Positions 8,657-17,627 of a stretch of 64,000 bases of DNA are shown in pieces. The number at the start of each line of letters is the position of its first letter. Positions within the stretch are counted from its first letter, which is position 1. The notes under the pieces were generated by a model. The model saw only the letters and a list, made by a program, of their open reading frames with translations, was not told where the DNA came from and made no database searches. The position numbers and the translations under genes are program-made. Source of the DNA: CAXBMB01 sp052078155 (lineage in GTDB: Bacteria; Pseudomonadota; Alphaproteobacteria; Kiloniellales; DSM-21159); NCBI GenBank assembly GCA_052078155.1, contig JBQJBP010000001.1, positions 620,001 through 684,000 of the forward strand, in the 5' to 3' direction.

Positions 8657-10057
8657 TTGACCAAGAGCAAGTTTTTTTCTGCGGACAATGACCCGCACAA
8701 GACAGACAACGGAGCCGAGGCTCCGCTGTCTGTCTCTGTTTCTGACACAAGCATAAAAGCGGATGCATCCTCATCAGGACGCGCTTTGATCATTCACCCT
8801 GCCCAACGCCCAACCGGTGCCGTGGTGCGGGACGCTGCTGCACGACTGGAAGAAGCCGTGGGGCTGTCGCAGGCCATCAGCCTGAACGTGGTGGCTGCCG
8901 AAGTCATAAAGACGGACAAGCCGCGTCCCTCGACGCTGATCGGGCAGGGGGCGGTAGAGCGCCTGGCGGAACTGGTCGAGAACGACGACATCGAACTGAT
9001 GGTGGTGGATGCCACGCTGTCGCCTGTTCAGCAACGCAACCTCGAAAAAGCCCTGCAATGCAAAGTCATCGACAGAACCGGTTTGATTCTGGAGATTTTC
9101 GGGGAACGGGCCCGAACCAAAGAAGGGCGCATGCAGGTCGAACTGGCGGCCCTGAACTACCAACGATCCCGCCTTGTGCGGTCCTGGACTCACCTGGAAC
9201 GGCAGCGCGGCGGGGCTGGCTTCATGGGCGGGCCGGGTGAACGGCAGATTGAACTGGATCGCCGCATTCTCGCCGACAAAATCGTCCGCCTGAAAAAGGA
9301 TCTGGAGCAGGTCAAACGCACACGCACCCTCCACCGGGAAGCGCGGGAGCGAGTTCCGTTCCCCATTGTGGCCCTCGTCGGCTACACCAATGCTGGAAAA
9401 TCAACGCTTTTCAACCGCCTGACCGAAGCTGAGGTCATGGCAAAGGACATGCTCTTTGCCACGCTGGACCCCACTATGCGGCGCCTGAACCTGCCGTCAG
9501 GTCAGGAAGTCATCCTGTCTGACACGGTGGGGTTCATCACTGATCTTCCCCATGATCTGGTGGCGGCCTTTAGGGCAACGCTGGAGGAAGTGACGGCCGC
9601 CGACGTCATCGTCCATGTGCGGGATATCTCCCACCCGGAAAGCGACCAGCAGAAAACCTCCGTCGAAGAGGTTCTGAGCGACCTGGGAGTTGAACTGGAC
9701 AGCGACGCGGACGTGCCGCTTGTGGAGGCTCTGAACAAGATCGACCTGGTAGAGCCAGAGGATCTGGAGACCTTGCAACTGGCCACCAACCGGGCCGATG
9801 ACAAGGTTCTGCTGTCGGCAGTTACCGGAGACGGTGTCGAGGATTTCCTCAGCGTTGTCGAAAAACAGCTACAGAGCAGCCACCGTCAGGTGACGGTGGA
9901 TCTGGCCCACAGTGATGGGGAAACTCTGGCCTGGCTTTATCGTCACGGCCAGGTGGTCTCCCGCGAAGATGATGAGGAGTTCATGCATTTGACCGTCTCA
10001 TTTGATCCAATCAATCTGGCCCGTTTTGACCAGCGGCAGGCCCGCAAGGTCTCCTAA
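8657..10057 (+). CDS. hflX: HflX, ribosome-associated GTPase
   Basis: GTPase that binds the 50S subunit and splits stalled ribosomes. The N-terminal HflX domain (about 40-200) contains the glycine-rich signature GGAGFMGGPGERQIELDRR. The G domain has G1 GYTNAGKST, the switch sequence TLDPTMRRL, G3 DTVGFI, and G4 NKID. No ATG exists before the conserved N-terminal region; a TTG at 8657, two bases after the hfq stop with GAGG about 9 nt upstream, is the likely coupled start. The first 40 residues are a polar extension without conserved features. At 466 residues it is slightly longer than E. coli HflX (426). Confidence 0.95.
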   Translation: MTKSKFFSADNDPHKTDNGAEAPLSVSVSDTSIKADASSSGRALIIHPAQRPTGAVVRDAAARLEEAVGLSQAISLNVVAAEVIKTDKPRPSTLIGQGAVERLAELVENDDIELMVVDATLSPVQQRNLEKALQCKVIDRTGLILEIFGERARTKEGRMQVELAALNYQRSRLVRSWTHLERQRGGAGFMGGPGERQIELDRRILADKIVRLKKDLEQVKRTRTLHREARERVPFPIVALVGYTNAGKSTLFNRLTEAEVMAKDMLFATLDPTMRRLNLPSGQEVILSDTVGFITDLPHDLVAAFRATLEEVTAADVIVHVRDISHPESDQQKTSVEEVLSDLGVELDSDADVPLVEALNKIDLVEPEDLETLQLATNRADDKVLLSAVTGDGVEDFLSVVEKQLQSSHRQVTVDLAHSDGETLAWLYRHGQVVSREDDEEFMHLTVSFDPINLARFDQRQARKVS

Positions 10058-10087
10058 TCCTCTGAACCCACAAAGGCCTTAACCTCC

Positions 10088-10930
10088 ATGAGATTTGATG
10101 TTGACCAGGTAAGCGACCTGATTGTTGAAGTGGCGGAAGCGGAGGCTCTGCCTCGGTTTCAGGCTCTGCAAAGTCACGAAATCATGGAGAAGGCTGCTGG
10201 TGACCTGGTGACAGTGGCTGACCTGGCCGTGGAAAAGCACCTGACAGGCCGGTTGAAGGACATCCTGCCGGGATCGCAGGTAGTGGGGGAGGAAGCGGCG
10301 GAAGCGGATCCGGGAATTTTCGATCTGTTTCGCCAGGGCAAGGATCCGGTCTGGATCATTGACCCCATCGATGGCACCGGCAACTACGCCCGGGGGCGAC
10401 CTGTTTTCGCTGTCATGGTGGCGCTAAGCCAGGGCGAAGATATCCTTGGTGGCTGGATCTATGATCCCATCAACAAGGTGATGGCGGTCGCGGAAAAGGG
10501 CAGTGGTGCTTATCTCGCCGGCCAGTCTTGCCGGGTTGCACCGCCGCAGCCCCTGGCGGACATGAAGGGTACGCTGCATGCCTCGACCTATGCTGCCAAG
10601 GATATGGGGGCTTGCGTCCAGCAGAACCGTCACAAGGTACAGGCTCTGAAGAGTCTTTCCTGCGCCGGACATGAATATCTGCGCCTGCTGCGCGGCGACA
10701 TGCACTTTTCACTCTTTTCCCGCTGCAAGCCCTGGGATCACGCGCCGGGGTCTCTGCTGCACCGGGAAGCTGGAGGGCATGCCATCATGCTGCGTCACGA
10801 CCGGCCTTATCAGCCGACAGACTATGCAGAGGTCGGGTTGATGATGGCCCCGGATGCCCAAAGCTGGGCTGAACTGAAAGACGCCATGCTTGGGGATCTG
10901 GACCTGAACAGTCTCTTGGCAGTGGTTTAA
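10088..10930 (+). CDS. Inositol monophosphatase-family phosphatase
   Basis: Lithium-sensitive, Mg-dependent sugar-phosphate phosphatase family (SuhB/CysQ/histidinol-phosphatase group). Metal-binding motifs are in order: VGEEAAEAD (about 79), WIIDPIDGTGNY (about 93-105) and KPWDHAPGSLLHREAGG (about 216). Length (280) is normal. Nothing in the neighbours identifies the substrate, so a specific name (suhB, cysQ or hisN) is not given. It follows hflX by 30 nt and is the last gene of the plus-strand run before a bidirectional terminator. Confidence 0.88.
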   Translation: MRFDVDQVSDLIVEVAEAEALPRFQALQSHEIMEKAAGDLVTVADLAVEKHLTGRLKDILPGSQVVGEEAAEADPGIFDLFRQGKDPVWIIDPIDGTGNYARGRPVFAVMVALSQGEDILGGWIYDPINKVMAVAEKGSGAYLAGQSCRVAPPQPLADMKGTLHASTYAAKDMGACVQQNRHKVQALKSLSCAGHEYLRLLRGDMHFSLFSRCKPWDHAPGSLLHREAGGHAIMLRHDRPYQPTDYAEVGLMMAPDAQSWAELKDAMLGDLDLNSLLAVV

Positions 10931-11046
10931 CATTCAGGTGCCAACGCGAACCTCAGATCAACAGGCAAGTGGATCTGTGGGGGTTTCATTTCAAGCGCCC
11001 AGTGCTTGCCGCCAATCAAAAATTCTCTTCAAAACGAACAAACAGA

Positions 11047-11081
11047 AAAGGGGCCACAGTTGTTGCGGCCCCTTTGTTTTT
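11047..11081. terminator. Bidirectional rho-independent terminator
   Basis: AAAGGGGCC (11047-11055) pairs with GGCCCCTTT (11067-11075) around an 11-nt loop. It is followed by GTTTTTG on the plus strand and, read from the other side, by CTTTTCTGTTTG. It lies between the convergent inositol-monophosphatase-like gene and ydfG. Confidence 0.85.
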
Positions 11082-11097
11082 GTTGGTTTTCTCCGCG

Positions 11098-11871
11098 TCA
11101 GGCGTCGCGGTGCACCTGGAACGGAGCAAAAGCCTGACGGGTTGGCATCATCTCAATGCGGTTGATGTTCACATGCCGCGGCAGGGTTGCCACAAAGAAA
11201 ATGGATTCCGCGATGTCTTCTGCAGACATGGGTGTCATCCCTTTGTAGGTGTCTGCTGCCTTTTCCTTGTCGCCCTCAAAGCGCACTTCCGAGAATTCAG
11301 TTTCTGCCATTCCCGGTTCGACAGAGGTCACGCGGACTTCCTTGTCGTTCAGGTCAGAGCGCAGATTGAGAGAGAACTGCTTCACGAAAGCTTTCGTGGC
11401 GCCATAGACGTTGCCGCCGGGGTAGGGGTAGGAGGCCGCAACAGAGCTGAGGTTGATCACATGGCCGTCCTTGCGGGCAACCATACCGGGCAGAATGGCC
11501 CGGGTGCAGTAGACCAGGCCCTTGCAGTTGGTGTCGATCATGGTTTCCCAGTCGCTCATCTTGGCCTGGTCCGCAGAAGACAGACCCAACGCCAAACCAG
11601 CATTGTTGACCAGCACGTTGATGTCTCTGAAGCCTTCTGGCAAGGCAGCGAGGGCTGCCTCTACTTCTTCTTCGCTCTGAACATCAAAAGCGGCGATCTG
11701 GACATTGTCACCCAGTTCTTCTTTCAGGGCATTCAGACGGTCGGCCCGACGGCCAGTGACGATGACCTTTGCGCCAGCCTCTGCGAAGCGGCGGGCCGTG
11801 GCTTTGCCGAACCCGGCCGTTGCACCGGTGACGAAGACCGTCAGCTCTTTCGGGTCGATGGTTTGATACAT
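11098..11871 (-). CDS. ydfG: YdfG-type short-chain dehydrogenase (3-hydroxy acid dehydrogenase)
   Basis: NADP-dependent SDR acting on 3-hydroxy acids such as L-allo-threonine or serine, and reducing malonic semialdehyde. The cofactor motif is VTGATAGFGKATARRF near residue 14 and TGRRADRLN gives NADP preference. NNAGLALG follows near residue 90, and the catalytic Ser-Tyr-Lys is in NLSSVAASYPYPGGNVYGATK. The similarity to E. coli YdfG is strong through to the end (PRHVNINRIEMMP). The frame extends to 12111, but the added residues are not conserved. The ATG at 11871 has AGGAG 5-9 nt upstream and gives 257 residues. Confidence 0.93.
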   Translation of the reverse strand: MYQTIDPKELTVFVTGATAGFGKATARRFAEAGAKVIVTGRRADRLNALKEELGDNVQIAAFDVQSEEEVEAALAALPEGFRDINVLVNNAGLALGLSSADQAKMSDWETMIDTNCKGLVYCTRAILPGMVARKDGHVINLSSVAASYPYPGGNVYGATKAFVKQFSLNLRSDLNDKEVRVTSVEPGMAETEFSEVRFEGDKEKAADTYKGMTPMSAEDIAESIFFVATLPRHVNINRIEMMPTRQAFAPFQVHRDA

Positions 11872-12163
11872 GGGCTTCTCCTGTTGGTTGCTGCGCCCCC
11901 GGGCCTCTAACAGGCCGGACTTAGGGGCAGAGAATTGAGACACTGCCCTTCGGACAGTGATGTGTGTGTTTGTTGCCGTGGTGCCCGTCAGCCCCCATCC
12001 TGAGATGGTTTGCGACCCCTGGATACAGATGCACTTGTGTTTCAGGTTCACAAGCGTCGGAACCGCTTTGTTCCGATCCACTCTGTTCCGCAAACTCAGA
12101 CGTAAAATCACTCGGCTTGAATTTCTAAACTCGCTCGTTTCCTAGATACAACCGGGGCCGGTT

Positions 12164-12967
12164 TCAGCTCTTCTCCTGCTGTTTGACGGCCTGCCATCCG
12201 GTTTCCATTTCTTCCAGATCCAGGGATTTCAGGTCTTTCCCCTCGGCAGTCAAGAGCGTCTCCATTGCCTTGAAGCGCTTTTCAAACTTCCGGTTGGAGT
12301 GACGCAGGGCAGATTCCGGGTCAACTTTCAGGTGGCGGGCCAGATTGACAGCGGCGAACAGCAGGTCTCCTACCTCATCTTCCAGACGTTCCGGATCACT
12401 GCCCTGGTCAATCACTTCCTGAACCTCGGTCAGTTCTTCCTGGATCTTTGCGAAGACCGGTTCTTTATCTGGCCAGTCGAAACCAACCCGGGCAGCCCGC
12501 TTTTGAAGTTTTAACGACCGCAGGAGGGCAGGCAGGCCGCTGGCGACCCCGTCCAGGGCAGAGGTCTGGCCTTTGGCGGCCCGCTCTGCGGCTTTTCGGC
12601 TTTCCCAATCGGCAGTCTGTTCTTCCAGGTCCATGAAAGACTGATCAGCAAAAACATGTGGATGCCGACGGATCATCTTATCCGATACGGCCCCGGCTAC
12701 CGAATTGAAGTCGAAATGCCCGCCTTCTTCAGCCATACGGGCGTGAAAGACCACCTGCAGCAAGAGATCCCCCAGTTCATCTTCCAGCGCCGGCATGTCA
12801 TCATCAGAAATGGCTTCGGCCACCTCGTAGGCTTCTTCGATGGTATAGGGGGCAATGGTTGCAAAGGTCTGTTCCACATCCCAGGGACACCCTGTTTCCG
12901 GATCTCTCAAGCGGGCCATGATGGCCAGCAAACGAGTCAGGTTGTCAGGCGCTTCGGATGAGGACAT
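12164..12967 (-). CDS. mazG: MazG, nucleoside triphosphate pyrophosphohydrolase
   Basis: House-cleaning enzyme that hydrolyses NTPs and dNTPs to monophosphates and lowers ppGpp-related stress signalling. The protein starts with the typical LLAIMARLRDPETGCPWD. It carries two MazG domains. The first has EEAYEVAEAI...EDELGDLLLQVVFHA (about 45-80), with Glu/Asp metal ligands. The second ends with LEDEVGDLLFAAVNLARHL (about 190-215). The frame extends to a TTG at 13033, but the ATG at 12967 directly precedes the conserved region and gives 267 residues, a normal length. Confidence 0.93.
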   Translation of the reverse strand: MSSSEAPDNLTRLLAIMARLRDPETGCPWDVEQTFATIAPYTIEEAYEVAEAISDDDMPALEDELGDLLLQVVFHARMAEEGGHFDFNSVAGAVSDKMIRRHPHVFADQSFMDLEEQTADWESRKAAERAAKGQTSALDGVASGLPALLRSLKLQKRAARVGFDWPDKEPVFAKIQEELTEVQEVIDQGSDPERLEDEVGDLLFAAVNLARHLKVDPESALRHSNRKFEKRFKAMETLLTAEGKDLKSLDLEEMETGWQAVKQQEKS

Positions 12968-13268
12968 GAGCGTTTCCGTCTGGCGGGAGGTAAAGTGGAT
13001 ATCGGATCGCCATTTTATGATGTTGCAAGTCAATGTTCCAGAAAGGAAGCGCTACAGGCTGTGAACAACTTTCCTTCCGGTCAGAAACAAGCTCCTGGGT
13101 GCAATCTGTTGGCAAGAACACTCTGTGTTTCACCCTCTGCTTCGTCAGTTTTCTTTTTTATTTCAGTTAGTCACAAATGAACCGCCTGTGCTCTTTGGTG
13201 CTGCCTCACCTGTTTAATCTGAAGGAGTTTTCTCCACAAAGTCAGCCATCTGGTGATGGAAAACTGGA
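12968..13268. other. Gene-free gap between the MFS gene and mazG
   Basis: This stretch probably holds the mazG promoter on the minus strand. Only a weak imperfect hairpin of 6-7 bp around 13039-13080 was noticed. No coding frame is convincing. Confidence 0.3.
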
Positions 13269-14504
13269 TCAGGAAACGTGCCGGAGCCTTCTGAAGTAGA
13301 CCCAGAGCCAGCAGAAGACGGCCACAGCAACAGAGAGGGTGACGGGAAGCTTGAGCCCCTGATGCAACGCCAGGGTCCCGATCAGGTAGGTGCCAACAGC
13401 GGCGCCCCCCTGGGAAATCATAAAGCTCGTGCCCATGACCCGCCCGCGTTGATCCTCCTGAACCCTGAGCTGAATGACAGCCATGGCTGACGTTCGGGTG
13501 GTTTCACTGGCAAATCCCCAAAAGAGGCAGAGGACCGCCGCCCAGTGAAATGTTTCGACCTGAACGATGAGGGCAATGATCAGCAGAGCAATGAGAGACG
13601 ACCAGATCGCCCGCTCAAAGCGCACCGCTGCCGGTCCTCCATACGCCAGCCACAGGGCAGCAAAGGTGGCACCCAGTCCTTTCGCCGCCAAGAGGAGTGA
13701 AACGCCCCAAATTCCCCGCGCCAACACCTCCGCAGCAAAGGCCGGTAACATCTGTGAAAAGCCCACAGCCACGGCACTGCCTGTTAAGCTCAACAGCAGC
13801 AGCGATGAAATCTTCCGATCGGAGGATATGTAGGAAAAGCCGTTTTTAATGTCCTCAAAGACCCGGCGTGGTGCGGGTGTTGGCTGCTGGTAGCCCGCAG
13901 GGGTCTTCAGGCAAAGGAATGTTGCCAGCAACAGCAGATAGCCAAGAGCATTGACCAGAAAAGCCGCAGGAACCCCCTGGTTGGAGATCAGCCAGCCGCC
14001 AAAAGCCGGCCCTGCGAAGAAAGCCAGTTGTGTATAGCTTGACGAGACGGCGATGGCCGAGGGCAGGGTGGCCCTGTCGATGAAGCGGGGCAGGGTGCCG
14101 TACATGGCTGGGACCATAAAACTGATCAGCACACCATGCAGCAGAACCAGAGCGGCCAGCCGCCAGAGGGTGAGGTCGCCACTCCAGGCCAGAAGGGCGA
14201 CAGCGCCAGCCTGAAGCAACAGCAGGAAACTGGTGACAATCATCAGTTTCCAGCGGTCATAGCGATCTGCAAGGACCCCGGCAAAGGGCATCAGAAGGAT
14301 GTTGGGAACAATATCCAGAAGCGCCATGATGGCCAGCCACAGGGTCGAACCCGTCAATTCCCAGGTCAACCAGGCAACCGCCAGAAGTTGCACAAAGTAG
14401 CTGGTCCAGGAACCGATGGCTCCCAGGGAGTAAACCCGAAAATTGCGGCTGGAAAAGGCCAGCCCGATGCCCCCGAAGCGGTTTGCCATTGCCGCAGTGT
14501 CCAT
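13269..14504 (-). CDS. MFS transporter, EntS-like (MFS_3)
   Basis: Inner-membrane major-facilitator protein of 411 residues with about 12 hydrophobic segments. The N-terminal LGAIGSWTSYFVQLLAVAWLTWELTGS and the cytoplasmic loop FAGVLADRYDRWKLM (motif A variant, between TM2 and TM3) match the MFS_3 group. That group includes the enterobactin exporter EntS and macrolide pumps. Another typical element is AIAVSSSYTQLAFFAGPAFGGWL near the centre. No siderophore or resistance gene lies nearby, so the cargo is unknown. It is transcribed toward mazG. Confidence 0.85.
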   Translation of the reverse strand: MDTAAMANRFGGIGLAFSSRNFRVYSLGAIGSWTSYFVQLLAVAWLTWELTGSTLWLAIMALLDIVPNILLMPFAGVLADRYDRWKLMIVTSFLLLLQAGAVALLAWSGDLTLWRLAALVLLHGVLISFMVPAMYGTLPRFIDRATLPSAIAVSSSYTQLAFFAGPAFGGWLISNQGVPAAFLVNALGYLLLLATFLCLKTPAGYQQPTPAPRRVFEDIKNGFSYISSDRKISSLLLLSLTGSAVAVGFSQMLPAFAAEVLARGIWGVSLLLAAKGLGATFAALWLAYGGPAAVRFERAIWSSLIALLIIALIVQVETFHWAAVLCLFWGFASETTRTSAMAVIQLRVQEDQRGRVMGTSFMISQGGAAVGTYLIGTLALHQGLKLPVTLSVAVAVFCWLWVYFRRLRHVS

Positions 14505-15051
14505 CCTGCGCTGTCCAGAGAAATGTCTCTGAAACCTAACCGAGTAAAGCCTGTCTTTCCTCCTGGAAACAGTGCCTTTGGGGTCATGTCAGCTCTGCAA
14601 ACGCGTGAACCTGAAGTCTCACCAGTTGGAAACGCAGGAATGGCTGAAACGTGCCGGCGGTTTCAGGGAGCACAGGCAGAAGTCAACGAGCTCTTTGGCG
14701 GCAGATGCTTTGATAATCTCAGGTGTTTCAGATCATCGGGGCAGGAGGCTCTCCAACGACAGACCGGACCGCGGTCTTCCGGCTGGGGTCACAGGCCTCG
14801 CCGTCTTTCTGAACCTGATGGTGCAAATGACCGGCTTGTTTTCTGTGGCTGTCATTTTTCATCTGCTCTGTATGACAGCGTAAACAGTATCAAAAACAAA
14901 CGTATAGCCAGATTGTCCCCGGGTTTTTGTGGATAGAATCGGGATAACCCGACTCCTGCTGCTTGACCTGGTCAAGCTTCTTTACGCTTTATTGGTCTTT
15001 GCAAAGACACACTCCCTTTTTTCTTCCAGTTGTCATACGGGGCCGTCCTAC
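14505..15051. other. 547-bp gene-free divergent region
   Basis: It lies between the MFS start (minus) and the small RHH-like gene (plus), so it should carry two promoters. ACCGCGGT (about 14770) is a palindrome inside a larger imperfect hairpin flanked by CCGG and CCGG. Open frames crossing it on the plus strand are continuations of a shadow of the MFS gene and show no family features. Confidence 0.35.
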
Positions 15052-15336
15052 ATGTCTTCCATCTGGTCAGTTCGCGGGGTTCCTCCCCATCTGCGTCGCA
15101 ACATTGTTAAGGCAGCCAGTCAGGCGGGCGTGTCTGTGGCCGAATGGCTGGAGCTGGCGGTTGCGCCCGCTTTTGAAGGGGATCAACCTCCGCGTCAGCC
15201 AAAATTCATGAAAGCTGTGCCACCCCAGGCCAGCGCCGATGACCGGGCTGATCAGCTGCTCGCGGCCATTGATACCTGTCTGGAAGACCTGGAGGCCCTG
15301 ACTGGTTCGTATGACAGAAACTCGCAGGCTCATTGA
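15052..15336 (+). CDS. Small ribbon-helix-helix-like protein, unknown function
   Basis: A 94-residue protein. The N-terminus IWSVRGVPPHLRRNIVKAAS followed by QAGVSVAEWLELAV has the strand-helix-helix pattern seen at the start of alphaproteobacterial PodJ/SEL1-type polarity proteins (WSVKGV...A...G.S..EWL) and in RHH regulators. Here it is detached from any coiled-coil or TPR body. The rest is polar with a short C-terminal helix (RADQLLAAIDTCLEDLEAL). The frame extends to 14929, but the added leader is not conserved-looking, and the ATG at 15052 begins at the motif. A coiled-coil gene follows 119 nt later. The function is not known. Confidence 0.6.
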   Translation: MSSIWSVRGVPPHLRRNIVKAASQAGVSVAEWLELAVAPAFEGDQPPRQPKFMKAVPPQASADDRADQLLAAIDTCLEDLEALTGSYDRNSQAH

Positions 15337-15455
15337 TTTTTCAGCGGCTTAGTATCTTGAACAGCCGGTATTGTAAGGGTTGAATGACGGTCAGCCCTTT
15401 GAAGCCCTTTTAAGAATCAGGGTGTTTCCCAATCCCTCTTTGAATGGTCTGTTTT

Positions 15456-16109
15456 ATGAGTAGTGGTATGTCTTTGTCGCAATCTGGTCCGGATTTCGGG
15501 ACATCCCGTGACAGCGTTGAAGACCTTCTGTCCGCTCCACAGCATTGGGTGGGGCTGGAAGAAGCCAGTGAGCGTTTGTGCATGCCTTTGAACCATTTGA
15601 GGCTGGCCATTGATCAGGGCTTGCTGCGCGCCAATCAGGACAGCGACGGCGACTGGCTGGTTTTCATCAAAAGCCCCAGGACACAAACTGGCCGGGAAGA
15701 GACCCTGGAAGAGGACAGTTCCCAGCCTTCATCCTACAGCGGACCTCAGCAAGAGCGCGAAACGACGGGCGCTTCAAAAGCTGCGCGTGCGGAAGAAGAC
15801 AGGCGCAACCTGGAGCGCGAGCTGCGGCTGGAGGCCCGCGAAGACCGGTTGGTCACTCTGCTTCAGGAGAGCCTGGAGAGGCGAGAAGAGCAACTGGCAG
15901 ACAAGGACCGGCTGTTGGCCGACCTTTCCCGGCAATTCAGCGATCTATCGAGAGACCTGATCAAGGGCAGTGCCACCCAAACGAAATCAAATCTGTCGGA
16001 ACTGAGCGAAGCTCAACGCAATTTCGACCCGGAGCGCTATGACCGGGCTTTGGCCAACATTCGTGAAGCCCTCAAATTGGTCCGGGACTATCTGCTGGAG
16101 CAGAAGTAA
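15456..16109 (+). CDS. Coiled-coil protein with HTH-like N-terminus, unknown
   Basis: No family was firmly recognised. Residues about 25-70 (WVGLEEASERLCMPLNHLRLAI...GDWLVFI) resemble an excisionase/MerR-type winged-helix reader: an alpha-helical pair followed by a 'G-W-V' wing. Then comes a 60-residue S/Q/E/T-rich linker. A long, strongly charged heptad-type helix (about 100-175; EREEQLADKDRLLADLSRQF is typical) and a C-terminal helix YDRALANIREALKLVRDYLL finish it. ATGs at 15444, 15456 and 15468 are possible and none has a good ribosome-binding site; 15456 is a compromise. Together with the small RHH-like gene before it, it could be a DNA-binding or scaffold pair. Confidence 0.6.
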   Translation: MSSGMSLSQSGPDFGTSRDSVEDLLSAPQHWVGLEEASERLCMPLNHLRLAIDQGLLRANQDSDGDWLVFIKSPRTQTGREETLEEDSSQPSSYSGPQQERETTGASKAARAEEDRRNLERELRLEAREDRLVTLLQESLERREEQLADKDRLLADLSRQFSDLSRDLIKGSATQTKSNLSELSEAQRNFDPERYDRALANIREALKLVRDYLLEQK

Positions 16110-16314
16110 CTCCCTTCCGACCAGTTGTCAGTTTTGACGCCTGTTGGCTGCCTTTGTGCGGGATGTGTGTTTGCTGGGGCGTCTGCTGGTCTGTGTGCAG
16201 ACACTGACCTCCGGAACCACACCTGAGTATTCTCAAAGAAGCGTGGTCCAATCTGTGACGGACCGACCCGCGAAGTCAGAGAACCCGCCGGGTCAGAGAA
16301 AAGGGCGAAACCCC

Positions 16315-16434
16315 TTAAGACTCCCTCTGGTCATCCAGAAGATCTTGATCTTCGTCCAGCTCAAGCCACATGGCATTGAGAATGGCAAAGGCACAGGCCA
16401 GACCCAAACCCAATATCCAGGAAAAATACCACAT
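16315..16434 (-). CDS. cydX: CydX, small subunit of cytochrome bd oxidase
   Basis: A 39-residue single-span protein that stabilises the haem sites of cytochrome bd. It begins MWYFSWILGLGLACAFAILN, matching the CydX/YbgT signature (MWYF.WILG...AC.F....A), with an acidic tail LELDEDQDLLDDQ. It lies 47 nt behind cydB on the same strand, the usual place for cydX. Its shortness makes it easy to overlook. Confidence 0.95.
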   Translation of the reverse strand: MWYFSWILGLGLACAFAILNAMWLELDEDQDLLDDQRES

Positions 16435-16481
16435 CTGTCGCTCCCATTGCTTTTGCGTTCCTGCTTGTGGGGCAGGGGCCT

Positions 16482-17624
16482 TTAGTAGAGATGATCGCTG
16501 TTTTCCGCCGTATGGGCGATGGTTACTTTGCCTTTCAGGACCCGGTACACCCAGCTTGTGTAGGCCATGATGAGGGGCAGAAAGACGATGGTGACCCCCA
16601 GCATGGTCAGCAGGGTTCCCCGGCTGGACGACGCATCCCAGACCGTTAAAGAACTGACGGGGTCGCTGCTGGAGGGCAGCAGGAAGGGGAAGAGGCTGAC
16701 GCCTGCCGTGGCAATTACGCCTGCGATGGCCAGCGAATTGCTGAGGAAGGCCAGACGGGGATGGTGGGAAAAGAAGCCGAGAGCGGCCAGGGCAAAGCCT
16801 CCTAGTCCCGCCAGAGGCGCCAGCAACAGCCAGTTTTGCTGCCCGTAGTTTGCCATCAGGGCACCGGACTGACGGGCCACATCCTTGTGCAGAGGATTGG
16901 AGGGGGCCTGTGGATCAACGGTGCTGACAATGGCATAGCCATCCAATTGTGCCGCCCAGACCCCACCCAAAGCGAAGAGCAACAGGGCCAGCGGGGCGGT
17001 AACAAGGCCGACGCGACGGGCGCGTTGGGCCAGGATGCCGTCGCACTTTACTGTCAGCCATGCGGCCCCCTGTGTCAGCAGCATGGTCAGGCTGACCAGT
17101 CCGCACAGCAGCGCAAAGGGTCGGAACAGGCCCCAGAAAGACCCTTCATAGAAGAACCGCAGATCCTGATCAAAGTGATAGGGCACCCCTAAGAGCGCAT
17201 TGCCGACCGCAATCCCGAAGACCAGGGACGGCACGGCACCGGACAGCGTCAGGCTGCCGTCCCAGAAGGCGCGCCAGCGGCTGTCCTCAACCTTGGACCG
17301 GAACTTGAAGCCCACCGGACGCAGGATCAGCGTTGCCAGGACCAGGAACATGGCCAGATAGAAGCCGGAAAAGGCAGCGGCATAGAGCGGGGGCCAGGCG
17401 GCGAAGATCACCCCGGCGCCCAGGATCAGCCAGACCTGATTGCCTTCCCAGACCGGCCCTACCGTATTGAGCACCACCCGGCGTTCGATGTCATGCTGCC
17501 CGACAATGGTCAACAGGGCGGCCGCGCCCAGATCGAAGCCATCCATGACAGCAAAGGCGATCAGGAGAATGCCCAGCAGGAGCCACCAGATCAGTCGAAG
17601 GGTGCCATAGTCGAGGAACTCCAT
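16482..17624 (-). CDS. cydB: CydB, cytochrome bd ubiquinol oxidase subunit II
   Basis: Membrane subunit of the high-affinity bd-type quinol oxidase, used at low oxygen. It has about nine hydrophobic segments in 380 residues. The N-terminal LIWWLLLGILLIAFAVMDGFDLGAAAL holds the conserved GFDLG. TVGPVWEGNQVWLILGAG and AFSGFYLAMFLVLATLILRPVGF are also diagnostic. The C-terminal SSSRGTLLTMLGVTIVFLPL is typical. The gene begins 3 nt after the cydA stop and precedes cydX. Confidence 0.97.
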   Translation of the reverse strand: MEFLDYGTLRLIWWLLLGILLIAFAVMDGFDLGAAALLTIVGQHDIERRVVLNTVGPVWEGNQVWLILGAGVIFAAWPPLYAAAFSGFYLAMFLVLATLILRPVGFKFRSKVEDSRWRAFWDGSLTLSGAVPSLVFGIAVGNALLGVPYHFDQDLRFFYEGSFWGLFRPFALLCGLVSLTMLLTQGAAWLTVKCDGILAQRARRVGLVTAPLALLLFALGGVWAAQLDGYAIVSTVDPQAPSNPLHKDVARQSGALMANYGQQNWLLLAPLAGLGGFALAALGFFSHHPRLAFLSNSLAIAGVIATAGVSLFPFLLPSSSDPVSSLTVWDASSSRGTLLTMLGVTIVFLPLIMAYTSWVYRVLKGKVTIAHTAENSDHLY

Positions 17625-17627
17625 GAC

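Noticed and set aside
14136..14936. 266-codon plus-strand frame across the MFS gene start
   Set aside because: It is mostly the antisense of the MFS gene; its composition is polar and repetitive, and it has no ribosome-binding site or family features.
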